Source: Halalkalicoccus jeotgali B3 | Lineage (GTDB): Archaea; Halobacteriota; Halobacteria; Halobacteriales; Halalkalicoccaceae | Assembly: GCF_000196895.1 (NCBI RefSeq) | Contig: NC_014297.1 | Span: forward strand, 2,277,770-2,341,769 | Reading direction: 5' to 3' | Length of the DNA stretch: 64,000 bases | Shown: positions 25,182 to 32,977 of the stretch, piece by piece | Layout of the letters: the number at the start of each line of letters is the position of its first letter | How positions within the stretch are numbered: the stretch's first letter is position 1 | Made by a program: the position numbers and the translations under genes | The notes under the pieces: model-generated | Database searches by the model: none | The model's input: only the letters and a program-made list of their open reading frames with translations | What the model was told of the DNA's origin: nothing

Positions 25182-28100
25182 CTAATCCGAGGTGCCGGCC
25201 GGCGTCGCGGTTTCGGTCCCCGTCGAGTGGCCCCTGTCAGGGCCGAGATACCGCGCCCAGACCGCAAGCAGGCTCGGCAGGACGAACACGCTCGCGAGGA
25301 AGGCGTACACGATCGTCAACCCCGTGATGAGGCCGAACTGCTGGAGGGGCGGGAGGATGGCGAAGACGAGCACGCCGAAGCCGCCGACGGTGGTCGCAGC
25401 ACTCCCCAGAAGCGCCCCGCCGGTCCCGCGGACGCTGCGGTCGAGCGCCTCGAAGAGGCCGTAATCGCGCTCGCGTTCGAGCAAGAATCGCTCGGTCATG
25501 TGGATGTTGTACGCCACACCGAGCCCGATCGTGAGGCTGGTGATCGTCCCGGTCATGACGTTGAAGGGAATCTCCAGGAGGTACATCGTCCCGAGGATCC
25601 ACGCCACCGAGAGGACGATCGGCACCAGCGTCACGGCCCCGAGGACCGCGCTGCCGTGGGTCCACCGATAGGCGAGCATGAGGAAAGCAAAGACCGCCAC
25701 GAGGGTGACGAGCATGCTCTCGACAACGGTTCGAAGGAGTTCCTGCTCGACGATCCCGAAGACGATCAGCTGGCTGGTTGCGGTCGCCTCCAGCCCGTCG
25801 CCGTCGAGGATCGTAGCGACTGCACGCGTCTCCTCGCTCGCCCGATCGGTGTCGGCGCTGCCCTCGATCGAGATCACGAGCCGGAACGACTCGTACTCGC
25901 CGGAATCGGTCCGATAGACGACCTCCTGGGCGGCGTTCTCGTCGGCCGCGAACAGCGCATCGTAGACTTCCTCGATATTTTCGTCGGGCACGCCGTCGCC
26001 GGTGGTGTCCGCGGCGGCGAACGTCTCGTTGAACTCCTCGTCCTCCTCGGCGACCGACTCCATGACCGACAGCGGACTCGTGAGATCGGCCTCGCCACTC
26101 GAGAGCACTACCGCCGAGTCGCTTTCGGCGGCCCGCGATTCGGCCTCGGCAAGACGGGAGAGCGCGTCATCGCGGGTGATATCGCCTTCGACGAGCACCT
26201 CGGTTTGGGTGTCCTCGCGCAGGAAGTTCTCGTTGACGTATTCGAGGTTCGCCTTCGAGTCGTACTGGCCCACGGCCAGCGGCTCGGGCAGGTCCTGCAT
26301 CCAGTCGGCCGGATCGTCCGCGATGAAATCCTCTTGTGAGAAGGAGGTGTCGATGCCCGCCGCCCCGTAGGCCGCCCCCGCCGTAAGCACGAGCACGAGG
26401 ACGATCACCGCCCAGGGAGCTCGGCGTGCGGCCCGCCCACCCAGCGCGAGGAAGTCACTCGCCGGACCCCCACCGGTCCCGAAGGCCCGCCGCCGCCTGT
26501 CGTAGCCCCGTGATTCGAGGGCGGCGTCGAGTTCGACCTTCGACGCGGGGATCAGCAGGCCGAAAACGAGAAGCGCCGAGACGATGCCGACGGCACTGAC
26601 GATCCCGAACTCCCGGATCGGGCCAACGGGGCTGACGAGGTTTGAGAGGAAGCCGATCACCGCGGTCGCCGTGACCCAGATCAGCGCCAGTCCGAGCCCC
26701 GAGAGGGTGATGGCCATCGCGCGGCGCGAGCCCTCGGCGCTCTCTTCGCGCCGCTCGCGGTGGCGCATGAACACGTGGATGGCGTAGTCGATCGACAGCC
26801 CCACGAGCAACACCGGCACGGCGATCATGATCTGATTGAACGCGATCCCGATCCAGCCCATGAAGCCGAACGTCCACAGCAACACGACGAGGATGCCCAC
26901 GCCACCGAGGACGATGTCGAGGGGATCCCGGTAGGCGATCGCAAGCACGCAGACGACGAACCCCAACGCCAGCGGGAGGACGATACCCAGACTATCCGTC
27001 AGCGAGCGCTCGATCTCGTCGGAGATGATACCCGAACCGAAGACGAACGCCGAGTCGAAGCGTTCCTCGACGATCCCGTCCATCGCGAGTTGCGAGTCGA
27101 TCAACGAGGGTGGTGCTTCGCCCTCGATGGCCGCCCCGTCCCCGGCGGTCTGGGTGACGTAGATCGCGCGGGCGTCGGCGCTCGTCGATCCTGGCTCGTA
27201 GTCGGTCGGCAGGAACGCGAAGACCTCCCGGGGGGCGTCCTCCGAGAGTACCGATTCGAGTACCTTGTCGATCTCCGACTGGTTCATCGACTGGAGTTGA
27301 GCGATCCGCTCGTCCCGATCGGGGTCGATCTCCGCGATCGCCTCGGAGTCGTCTTCGAGCGCCGCGGCGTCGTCCTCCAGTTCGGCGGCGTCGGTTTCGA
27401 GTGCCTCCCCCTCGGCGTCGAGTTCCTCGCTTCGGGACTCGAGTGCCGCGCGGTCGTCCGCAAGGGCGTCACCGCGTTCCCCGAGGCGTTGCTGGCGCTC
27501 CTCTAATCGGCTGGCGTCGGTTTCAAAGGCCTCGCCGCGCTCAGCCAGATCGGCGCCCGCCGGGGCGAGCACCTCGCCCTCGATGGCGTCGTAGGCGGCC
27601 TCGATCTCCGCGGCGGGTTCGGCGCTTCGGTCCTCGTACTCCGCCTGCGTGATCTCGCCTGCCTGGAATCGTGCGTCGAGTGCGTTCAGTTCGGCCTGTG
27701 CGCCGGCCACGTCGTCGATCAGGGGTGCGAAAGCGGCGTACTCCCCGTCGGGAAGGCGCTCTCGGGCCGCGGCGTCGAGGTCCGCGATGCCCGTTTCGTA
27801 CTCGGTCTCGGTGATCTCGCTGTCGTCGTAGGCGTCCCGTAGATCGCCGGTCTCGTTGAGCGTCTCGGCCATGAACGCGCCGCGGGCCTCGAGGTCGGTT
27901 CGGTCGGCTTCGAGTCGCGCTTGGCGCTCCTCTAGTTCGGCGGCGTCGGCTTCGAGTTCGCCGGCGTCTTCCTCGAGAGCCTCGCCGCGTGCTTCGAGGG
28001 CCTCGCCCTCGGATGCCAGTTCCTCGCCCTGAGCTTCGAGTCGCTGGCGTCGCTCGTCGAGGGCCTCGCCGCGCGCGTCGAGGGCCTCGGACCGCGTTTC

Positions 28101-28493
28101 CAGTTCGTCGGCACGTTCCCCGCGGATCGCGGCGGTGGCGACGACGTCAGCCAGATCACCGAACGGCTCGTCGGCGAGCGTTCCGTTTATCGTCTCGTTC
28201 TCGCGAAACGCCGCCTGCAGTTCGAGGCTCGCGATCAGCGATTCCTTCGAGAGGGCGTTTTCCTCGCGAACGATCAACTGGGCCGTCGTGGTGTTCTCCT
28301 CGGCACCGTAGTGCTCGTCGATGTAGGCCTGTTTGTCGGCCTCCACACTGTCGGTCTGGAACTGGTCGAGCGACGAGGACTGAGCGAGTCCGCCGACGCC
28401 GCTCCCGATCAGGAGCGTGAAGACCAGGAAGACGGCGACGACGAGTCGACTGCGTCCCGTGACGAGATCGATCAGGCGGTCTGCCGCGCGCAC
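25182..28493 (-). CDS. RND/MMPL-superfamily transporter with large coiled-coil insertion
   Basis: Protein of 1103 residues in the RND superfamily (MMPL/Patched-like). One helix near residue 20 is followed by an extracytoplasmic part of about 460 residues. Helices 2-6 start near residue 503 (ALGFVVCVLAIAYRDPLDIV, SIDYAIHVFMRHRERREE), then comes a second N-terminal-like helix (APWAVIVLVLVLTAGAAYGA), a second outer domain, and helices near the end (VAYNIHMTERFLLERERDYG). The first outer domain holds two long heptad coiled coils, about residues 127-210 and 314-390, rich in LEARGEALEE-type repeats. Those probably form an antiparallel stalk. Substrate is unknown; candidates are lipids or hydrophobic compounds. 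Confidence 0.9.
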   Translation of the reverse strand: MRAADRLIDLVTGRSRLVVAVFLVFTLLIGSGVGGLAQSSSLDQFQTDSVEADKQAYIDEHYGAEENTTTAQLIVREENALSKESLIASLELQAAFRENETINGTLADEPFGDLADVVATAAIRGERADELETRSEALDARGEALDERRQRLEAQGEELASEGEALEARGEALEEDAGELEADAAELEERQARLEADRTDLEARGAFMAETLNETGDLRDAYDDSEITETEYETGIADLDAAARERLPDGEYAAFAPLIDDVAGAQAELNALDARFQAGEITQAEYEDRSAEPAAEIEAAYDAIEGEVLAPAGADLAERGEAFETDASRLEERQQRLGERGDALADDRAALESRSEELDAEGEALETDAAELEDDAAALEDDSEAIAEIDPDRDERIAQLQSMNQSEIDKVLESVLSEDAPREVFAFLPTDYEPGSTSADARAIYVTQTAGDGAAIEGEAPPSLIDSQLAMDGIVEERFDSAFVFGSGIISDEIERSLTDSLGIVLPLALGFVVCVLAIAYRDPLDIVLGGVGILVVLLWTFGFMGWIGIAFNQIMIAVPVLLVGLSIDYAIHVFMRHRERREESAEGSRRAMAITLSGLGLALIWVTATAVIGFLSNLVSPVGPIREFGIVSAVGIVSALLVFGLLIPASKVELDAALESRGYDRRRRAFGTGGGPASDFLALGGRAARRAPWAVIVLVLVLTAGAAYGAAGIDTSFSQEDFIADDPADWMQDLPEPLAVGQYDSKANLEYVNENFLREDTQTEVLVEGDITRDDALSRLAEAESRAAESDSAVVLSSGEADLTSPLSVMESVAEEDEEFNETFAAADTTGDGVPDENIEEVYDALFAADENAAQEVVYRTDSGEYESFRLVISIEGSADTDRASEETRAVATILDGDGLEATATSQLIVFGIVEQELLRTVVESMLVTLVAVFAFLMLAYRWTHGSAVLGAVTLVPIVLSVAWILGTMYLLEIPFNVMTGTITSLTIGLGVAYNIHMTERFLLERERDYGLFEALDRSVRGTGGALLGSAATTVGGFGVLVFAILPPLQQFGLITGLTIVYAFLASVFVLPSLLAVWARYLGPDRGHSTGTETATPAGTSD

Positions 28494-28584
28494 GCGCTCA
28501 CCTCGCTACGGGATTCCTGCCACATCTGTGTCTATACGATCCTACAGACAGGACACGTATAACTATTTCGAGAGTACATCGAAC

Positions 28585-28607
28585 CGACTCATAAGTACGT
28601 AGAGTCG
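28585..28607 (-). terminator. Hairpin downstream of the PAC2-family gene
   Basis: Inverted repeat CGACTC / GAGTCG with an 11-base loop, 24-46 bases after the stop of the minus-strand PAC2 gene and ahead of the RND gene promoter region (a TATA-like GTATAACTATT lies at 28556-28566). A bulged extension (CATCG ... CGATG) lengthens the stem. No strong T-run follows, so the terminator role is tentative. Confidence 0.35.
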
Positions 28608-28630
28608 ATGAGATGCCCGTATCGGAAGAG

Positions 28631-29371
28631 TTACTGATACATTCCGAGGGGTTTGGCCTGCGTGCTCTCGTCCTCGCCGGCCTGTCGCATCCGCTCTGCG
28701 AGCTGTTCGCGCTGCTCGCGGATCTGTTCGGCCTGTTCGACGAGCTGGTCCACCTCGGCTTCGATCTCGGTGATCGGACCGATCCCGCCCTGAATCAGCG
28801 CGCGTGCAGCCTCGGGATCGGGGAACTGCGGATCGGTCTCGACGACCAGCCCCACGCTGTCGGAGTCCGTTTCGACCGCCCGATTGAGCAACGCGCCGGT
28901 CGGACCGCTGATGAAGCCCGTCTCGCGCGGGGGGACGATCCCCGCCCGGTCGAGGTGTGTACTCGCCTCGCCGGTCGCGACACCATACACCTCCGGGGAG
29001 CCGTCCTTCTCGGTCGGAAAGCCGCTGAGGTAGATCGGCGTCACCGCACGTTCCTCGAACCAGCCCGAGACGCAGGCGGCGAACTCGGGCGCGCCCGATC
29101 CCGAGACCGGCACCTCGCTCTGGAGGGCGAGCAGGTCCCGCTCGGGGTCGGCATAGAGCCTGACGGGTGCCTTGAGTTCGTCGTCGTCCTCGTGATACAC
29201 CCCGATCCGCGGGAGCCCCTCGCAGTGGACGTTCGCGTAGTGGGTCATCGAGAACTGCTCGATCAGGTGATCGACCGCGATCTTGCCGACCAGTCCCACA
29301 CCCGGTAGCCCCTCGACGAGGAACGGCTCGTCGAGCGAGATCGACTCCTCGCGTACGTCGATGCGTGCCAT
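28631..29371 (-). CDS. PAC2-family protein (proteasome assembly chaperone-like)
   Basis: Soluble protein of 246 residues. The family motif LVEGLPGVGLVGKIAVDHLI lies near the N-terminus, followed by RIGVYHEDDDELKAPVRLY, a GSGAPEFAACVSGWFE segment, YLSGFPTEK, and a P-loop-free GFISGPTGALLNRAVE stretch. Archaeal PAC2 proteins are relatives of the PAC1-PAC2 chaperones that assist 20S proteasome assembly; direct evidence in haloarchaea is limited. The C-terminal 50 residues form a coiled helix (EAEVDQLVEQAEQIREQREQ). It stands alone on this strand. Confidence 0.88.
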   Translation of the reverse strand: MARIDVREESISLDEPFLVEGLPGVGLVGKIAVDHLIEQFSMTHYANVHCEGLPRIGVYHEDDDELKAPVRLYADPERDLLALQSEVPVSGSGAPEFAACVSGWFEERAVTPIYLSGFPTEKDGSPEVYGVATGEASTHLDRAGIVPPRETGFISGPTGALLNRAVETDSDSVGLVVETDPQFPDPEAARALIQGGIGPITEIEAEVDQLVEQAEQIREQREQLAERMRQAGEDESTQAKPLGMYQ

Positions 29372-29551
29372 GCCTGAGCGACGCGGGCCATCTCAATAAA
29401 GGGACTGGCGGTCGTCGGTTCGGGCGGGCCGACAGGTCAGAGCGGGCGAATTAGCACGCGTGACTGTTCCTCCTTCGAGCGGGTCGTTGACCGGATGAAT
29501 CCATCAGAACGGCTATACTCGGTGGTCGTGGATCCGGAGACGAATCAGGAT

Positions 29552-30094
29552 ATGGCGACGAATCAACTCGAACACACGGTCGCTGGAATCACGCTCGGCG
29601 GGCGCCTCCACGGTGCGAGCGTCTGGGTCGTACTGGCGCTGCGGGTGATCGCGGGAATCGCGTTCGTCCAGAACGGGCTCGGGAAGGTCCTCGGCGGGTT
29701 CGACGCACAGGGGTACCTGCTTGGCGCAGGAGCCAGCCCCATCAGCGGCTTTCTCGCATGGATCGCCGCGACCCCTCCGGCGCTCGAAGCGGTGAACGTG
29801 CTCGTCGCGTGGGGTGAGCTCTTCATTGGGCTTGGGCTGCTCGTGGGTTTTCTCACCCGACTGGCGGCGTTCTCGGGCGTGTTCATGATGGTGCTGTTCT
29901 ACCTCGGGAACTGGTCGATCGCGACCGAGGGAACTCTCGTCACTGAGCCCCTGTTGTACCTGCTGGTCTTCCTCGCGCTGGCGGCGTTCGGGGCCGGACG
30001 CATCCTCGGGGTGGACCGGATCGTCGAGAACTACGAGGTCGGTGACCAAACGCTCATCGAGCGCCACCCCCACCTCGGAACGTTCCTCGGATAG
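29552..30094 (+). CDS. DoxX-family membrane protein
   Basis: Membrane protein of 180 residues with four helices: LALRVIAGIAFVQNGLGKV in helix 1, ALEAVNVLVAWGELFIGLGLLVG, GVFMMVLFYLGNWS, and a last helix LLYLLVFLALAAFGAGRILGVD. This is the DoxX/TQO small subunit layout, including the Asn-Gly-x-x-K region after helix 1. Members serve in thiosulfate:quinone oxidation or as parts of oxidoreductase complexes; no partner is adjacent here. The start at 29552 (MATNQLEHTVAGITLGG) fits the usual N-terminus better than the in-frame ATG at 29495. Confidence 0.85.
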   Translation: MATNQLEHTVAGITLGGRLHGASVWVVLALRVIAGIAFVQNGLGKVLGGFDAQGYLLGAGASPISGFLAWIAATPPALEAVNVLVAWGELFIGLGLLVGFLTRLAAFSGVFMMVLFYLGNWSIATEGTLVTEPLLYLLVFLALAAFGAGRILGVDRIVENYEVGDQTLIERHPHLGTFLG

Positions 30095-30155
30095 GGCCTC
30101 GGACGACTGCCCCCTCGATTCGCAGCCGAGCGCTGACAGCGGTCGAACCCGGTGC

Positions 30156-30545
30156 TCACCCGACGAACCGCGCACGTAAATCACGCCGCAGCCAGTAGGC
30201 GAGCCCACCGGTGACGGAGGCGATGACGGCACAGCCCACCCCGTAGACGATGGCTACGGCGAAAAACGGGTTGAGACCCCACGCCAGCAGCGCGAGGTCC
30301 CCCGACGCGAGTGCGAGGCGAACCCCGATCCCGAAACCGAAGACGATGGCGAAGGCGAGTCCGGCGAATCCGCCGGACCCCGCGCCGTGAAACAAGGCGG
30401 CCGCGAGGTCGGGACTGCTCGCCCCGACGACGAGTCCCGCTACCCCGCCGCCGAGCACCCACCCGGACGGGCCGAACGACATCGCCGCGAGGGCGCCGAT
30501 CACCGACCCGACGAGCGCGCCCACACCCGCGTTCCACCCGACCAT
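30156..30545 (-). CDS. Four-helix glycine-rich membrane protein
   Basis: Hydrophobic protein of 129 residues with about four membrane helices, Gly/Ala-rich (GALVGSVIGALAAMSF, VLGGGVAGLVVGASS), and a basic C-terminus (YWLRRDLRARFVG). It resembles small haloarchaeal membrane families of the DUF5518 kind but I cannot assign it firmly. It converges with the DoxX gene (61 bases between the stops). Function unknown. Confidence 0.65.
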   Translation of the reverse strand: MVGWNAGVGALVGSVIGALAAMSFGPSGWVLGGGVAGLVVGASSPDLAAALFHGAGSGGFAGLAFAIVFGFGIGVRLALASGDLALLAWGLNPFFAVAIVYGVGCAVIASVTGGLAYWLRRDLRARFVG

Positions 30546-30719
30546 TGTTGATCCGATTTCAGGACCGTTCGATAAGTAGTTACTGCCGGTACGAAGCGGT
30601 AGGGCCGCTCGTCGGGCCCCGTTGGCCGGACTTGATCGACGACGCCACGCCGTCGCTGTCGGACCGACGTTCGTCCGACCGTCATGAACTCGATCGTCTC
30701 GACGGCGGATCCGTTAGTG

Positions 30720-30843
30720 GTGTACCAAGTATGACATTCATCTACAGGGATGGTGAACAAGAGAGTGTAGAAATGACACTACACATAGTATTACAGACTA
30801 TTTACATATTATTCAATAGTAGAATGTATAGAATCAAACTAGA
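30720..30843. other. AT-rich promoter-like island
   Basis: About 120 bases of markedly lower GC than any neighbour, with several TATA-like words (CTATTTA at 30798-30804, CATATTATT after it). It lies before the frameshifted DUF7344-like gene. A 38-codon frame (ATG 30731) runs through it, but its codon usage is unlike haloarchaeal genes and I do not call it. The composition suggests acquired or relict mobile DNA, or a strong promoter region. Confidence 0.4.
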
Positions 30844-31192
30844 ATGAACACGGTAACGGTTCCATCGGGGCTCTCCCTCGATACGGTGTTCGGGGTATTG
30901 AGCGATCGCCGCAAGCGATACGTACTGTACGCGCTGCGCGGGGCGGAGGGGAACGTGTTGACGGTCGAGCAGTTGACGAGGCGAGTCCGTAAACTGGAGG
31001 GGGGGAATCGACGAGGGCGCCCCAAAGCGGATCGCTGAGGACCTCCGAAATCGACACATACCTGAGCTAGTCGCGACGAACGCGGTCGAATACGACGAGC
31101 GAAGCGAGACCGCCCGGTATCACAGCGTCCCGTCGCTCGAAGAATGGGTCGAACACGCCGAGTTCAAGGAGGCAAAAGCCCCCGAAGGATAG
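30844..31192 (+). pseudogene. DUF7344-like winged-helix protein gene, frameshifted in a G7 run
   Basis: The first frame gives MNTVTVPSGLSLDTVFGVLS then DRRKRYVLYALRGAEGNVLT and VEQLTRRVRKLEGG, the usual opening of the haloarchaeal DUF7344 winged helix, but it ends at TGA 31036-31038. The rest of the domain is in the next frame: IAEDLRNRHIPELVATNAVEY then DERSETARYHSVPSLEEWVE, ending at 31190-31192. Removing one G from the run of seven at about 31000-31006 joins the two into one protein of about 115 residues. The gene is either inactivated, phase-variable, or misread in the assembly. A complete relative with membrane helices is at 62306-62821. Confidence 0.75.
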
Positions 31193-31230
31193 CGAAACCC
31201 ACAAGCGAGCCACCGGGCTAGCGGGAAGCG

Positions 31231-32139
31231 ATGGAGGTCCTTTCGCGGTACGAACCGCTCGTCGACGACTTCGAGGCCTTTCTCGCCGCCTGCGAGCGGT
31301 CGCTGCCCTCGGTCGTCCGCGTGAACACGATCAAGGCCGGCGTCGAACGGACGAAACGCGCCCTCGAGGCGGAGGACGTCGGCTACCGGGATCGCGACTG
31401 GAACCCGACCGTCCTCGAACTCGACACCAACAAGCCGGGCAACACGTGGCCCTATTTCCACGGTTGGATCCACGGTCAGGAGGAGGTCTCCTCGCTGCCG
31501 GCGACGGTACTCTCGCCCGACCCCGGCGAGCGGGTACTCGATGCGTGTGCCGCACCAGGGGGCAAAACTGCCCAGATCGCCGCATTGATGGACGACACCG
31601 GACTGGTCGTGGCTAACGACAACAACCTCGGGCGCCTGTCGGCGCTTCGCTTCAACGCCGAGCGACTCGGGCTGACGAACGTTGCCGTCACCCGCCAGGA
31701 CGCCCGGAACTTCTCGCTGAAGCCCGTCGGGCTCGACGCCTTCGATCGCGTGCTCGTCGACGCCCCCTGCTCGTGTGAGGGGATCATCCGCAAGCGCCCC
31801 GACACCCTCGACGAGTGGAGCCTCTCGCACGTCGAGGGCGTTTCCGGCGTCCAGAAAGGGATCCTCAAACGGGCGATCCAGGCGACTCGCGAGGGCGGTG
31901 TCGTCGTCTACTCGACGTGTACGTTCGCCCCCGAGGAGAACGAGGCCGTGTTGGATCACGCCCTCGAAGAGGAGGACTGCCGGGTCGTCGAGTTCGAGAC
32001 CCCCCTCGACTCCCGGCCGGGAGTCACCGAGTGGCAGGGAGAAAGGTACCACGAATCGGTCGCGAAAGCACGACGATACTACCCGCATCACAACGACACT
32101 GGTGGCTTTTTCTGTGCGAAACTGGAGGTGACGGGATGA
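31231..32139 (+). CDS. RsmB/NOP2/Sun-family RNA (cytosine-5)-methyltransferase
   Basis: SAM-dependent m5C methyltransferase of 302 residues acting on rRNA or tRNA. SAM motif I is LDACAAPGGKTAQIAALM. The two catalytic cysteines lie in VLVDAPCSCEGIIRKRPD and VVYSTCTFAPEENEAV, the motif IV and VI pair of the family. It lacks an N-terminal NusB-like domain and has only a short N-terminal RNA-binding part (PSVVRVNTIKAG). The next gene overlaps by ATGA and probably supplies a PUA-like accessory domain. Confidence 0.93.
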   Translation: MEVLSRYEPLVDDFEAFLAACERSLPSVVRVNTIKAGVERTKRALEAEDVGYRDRDWNPTVLELDTNKPGNTWPYFHGWIHGQEEVSSLPATVLSPDPGERVLDACAAPGGKTAQIAALMDDTGLVVANDNNLGRLSALRFNAERLGLTNVAVTRQDARNFSLKPVGLDAFDRVLVDAPCSCEGIIRKRPDTLDEWSLSHVEGVSGVQKGILKRAIQATREGGVVVYSTCTFAPEENEAVLDHALEEEDCRVVEFETPLDSRPGVTEWQGERYHESVAKARRYYPHHNDTGGFFCAKLEVTG

Positions 32140-32636
32140 GCAATTCGGGCCAGCGCTTCGACCGGCTCCCCGAAACCGACGAGGAGCGCGACCTCGACGG
32201 GCGAGCCACCCGCGAGGAAGTCGTCGAGTGGTGGGACGAGCGCTTCGGGATCGGCTCCGAGAAGTTCGCAGAGCACACCTTCTGGGAGAAAGGCGCGGGC
32301 AAGATCTGGATCTTCCATGACGAGGTCCCCTCGCCCACCGAGATCGAAGGGCTGGGGATGAAGTTCCTCAGGACCCGCCAGGAGCACTGGAAGCCGACGA
32401 CCAACGCCGTCCAGCGCTTCGGTCGGGGCGCGACGCGAAACGTGATCGACCTCGACCCCGAGCAAGCGATGGCGTTCGTCCGCGGCGAGGATCAGGAGAT
32501 CGAGTGGGACGGCGACTGGGGCTATCTGATCGCCGCCCACGAGATCGCCGGCGAGCGAGAACCGCTCGGTGTGGGGCTGTATCTCCACGGCGAGTTGCGC
32601 TCGGTAGTACCGAAGGGGCGGCGGCGCGAGGACTGA
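32136..32636 (+). CDS. Partner of the m5C methyltransferase (PUA-like/Nip7-type domain, DUF7122-like)
   Basis: Acidic protein of 166 residues coupled to the methyltransferase gene by ATGA. It contains RFGIGSEKFAEHTFWEKGAGKI, WIFHDEVPSPTEIEGLGMKF, TTNAVQRFGRGATRNVIDLD, EQAMAFVRGEDQEI, and ends GLYLHGELRSVVPKGRRRED. The last part has the V-x-x-G-x-L-x-S-x-V/L-P-K-G-R-R form seen in the C-terminal RNA-binding domain of NOP2/RsmF proteins and in PUA-like proteins. I infer that it is the split C-terminal domain, guiding RNA recognition; the DUF name is from memory. Confidence 0.7.
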   Translation: MSNSGQRFDRLPETDEERDLDGRATREEVVEWWDERFGIGSEKFAEHTFWEKGAGKIWIFHDEVPSPTEIEGLGMKFLRTRQEHWKPTTNAVQRFGRGATRNVIDLDPEQAMAFVRGEDQEIEWDGDWGYLIAAHEIAGEREPLGVGLYLHGELRSVVPKGRRRED

Positions 32637-32717
32637 GCACCCGTCTTCGGGACGCCAACTCCGGACGGAGGCGATCCCGGCCAGTGGATTCTTATCATCA
32701 AAGTCGCATACGAGGAC

Positions 32718-32915
32718 ATGGCCATCGATCAGTGGAACGCAGAGACGACACCGGTGCAGACGGCGATTCTGGCGATGGTCACATGGGCCGTCGTGACGAT
32801 GGTCCTGTCATACGTGTTCGGGCGGTCGTTGCTCGTGTCTAATCTGATGGCGTGTCTCGGTGCGGTCACCTTCGGCGTCGTGATCTACGTCGTCGAATCG
32901 GGACAGTTCGAATAG
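32718..32915 (+). CDS. Small two-helix membrane protein (65 residues)
   Basis: Short hydrophobic protein, MAIDQWNAETTPVQTAILAM leading into two membrane helices (AMVTWAVVTMVLSYVFG and LMACLGAVTFGVVIYVVES). A TATA-like TTCTTATC lies about 25 bases before the ATG, supporting expression as a leaderless mRNA. No family recognised. Confidence 0.6.
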   Translation: MAIDQWNAETTPVQTAILAMVTWAVVTMVLSYVFGRSLLVSNLMACLGAVTFGVVIYVVESGQFE

Positions 32916-32977
32916 GAAAAGCCGTCTCGCTGGCCGCTATCCACACGTTTTAGCCGCGGTCGGATCAACCCCCGATA

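Noticed and set aside
29372-29551. GC-rich segment inspected as possible tRNA (GGTTCG-like words)
   Set aside because: No cloverleaf with acceptor and anticodon stems could be formed.
30731-30847. Short open frame within the AT-rich island
   Set aside because: Codon usage is unlike haloarchaeal genes, the peptide has no motif, and it overlaps a promoter-like region.
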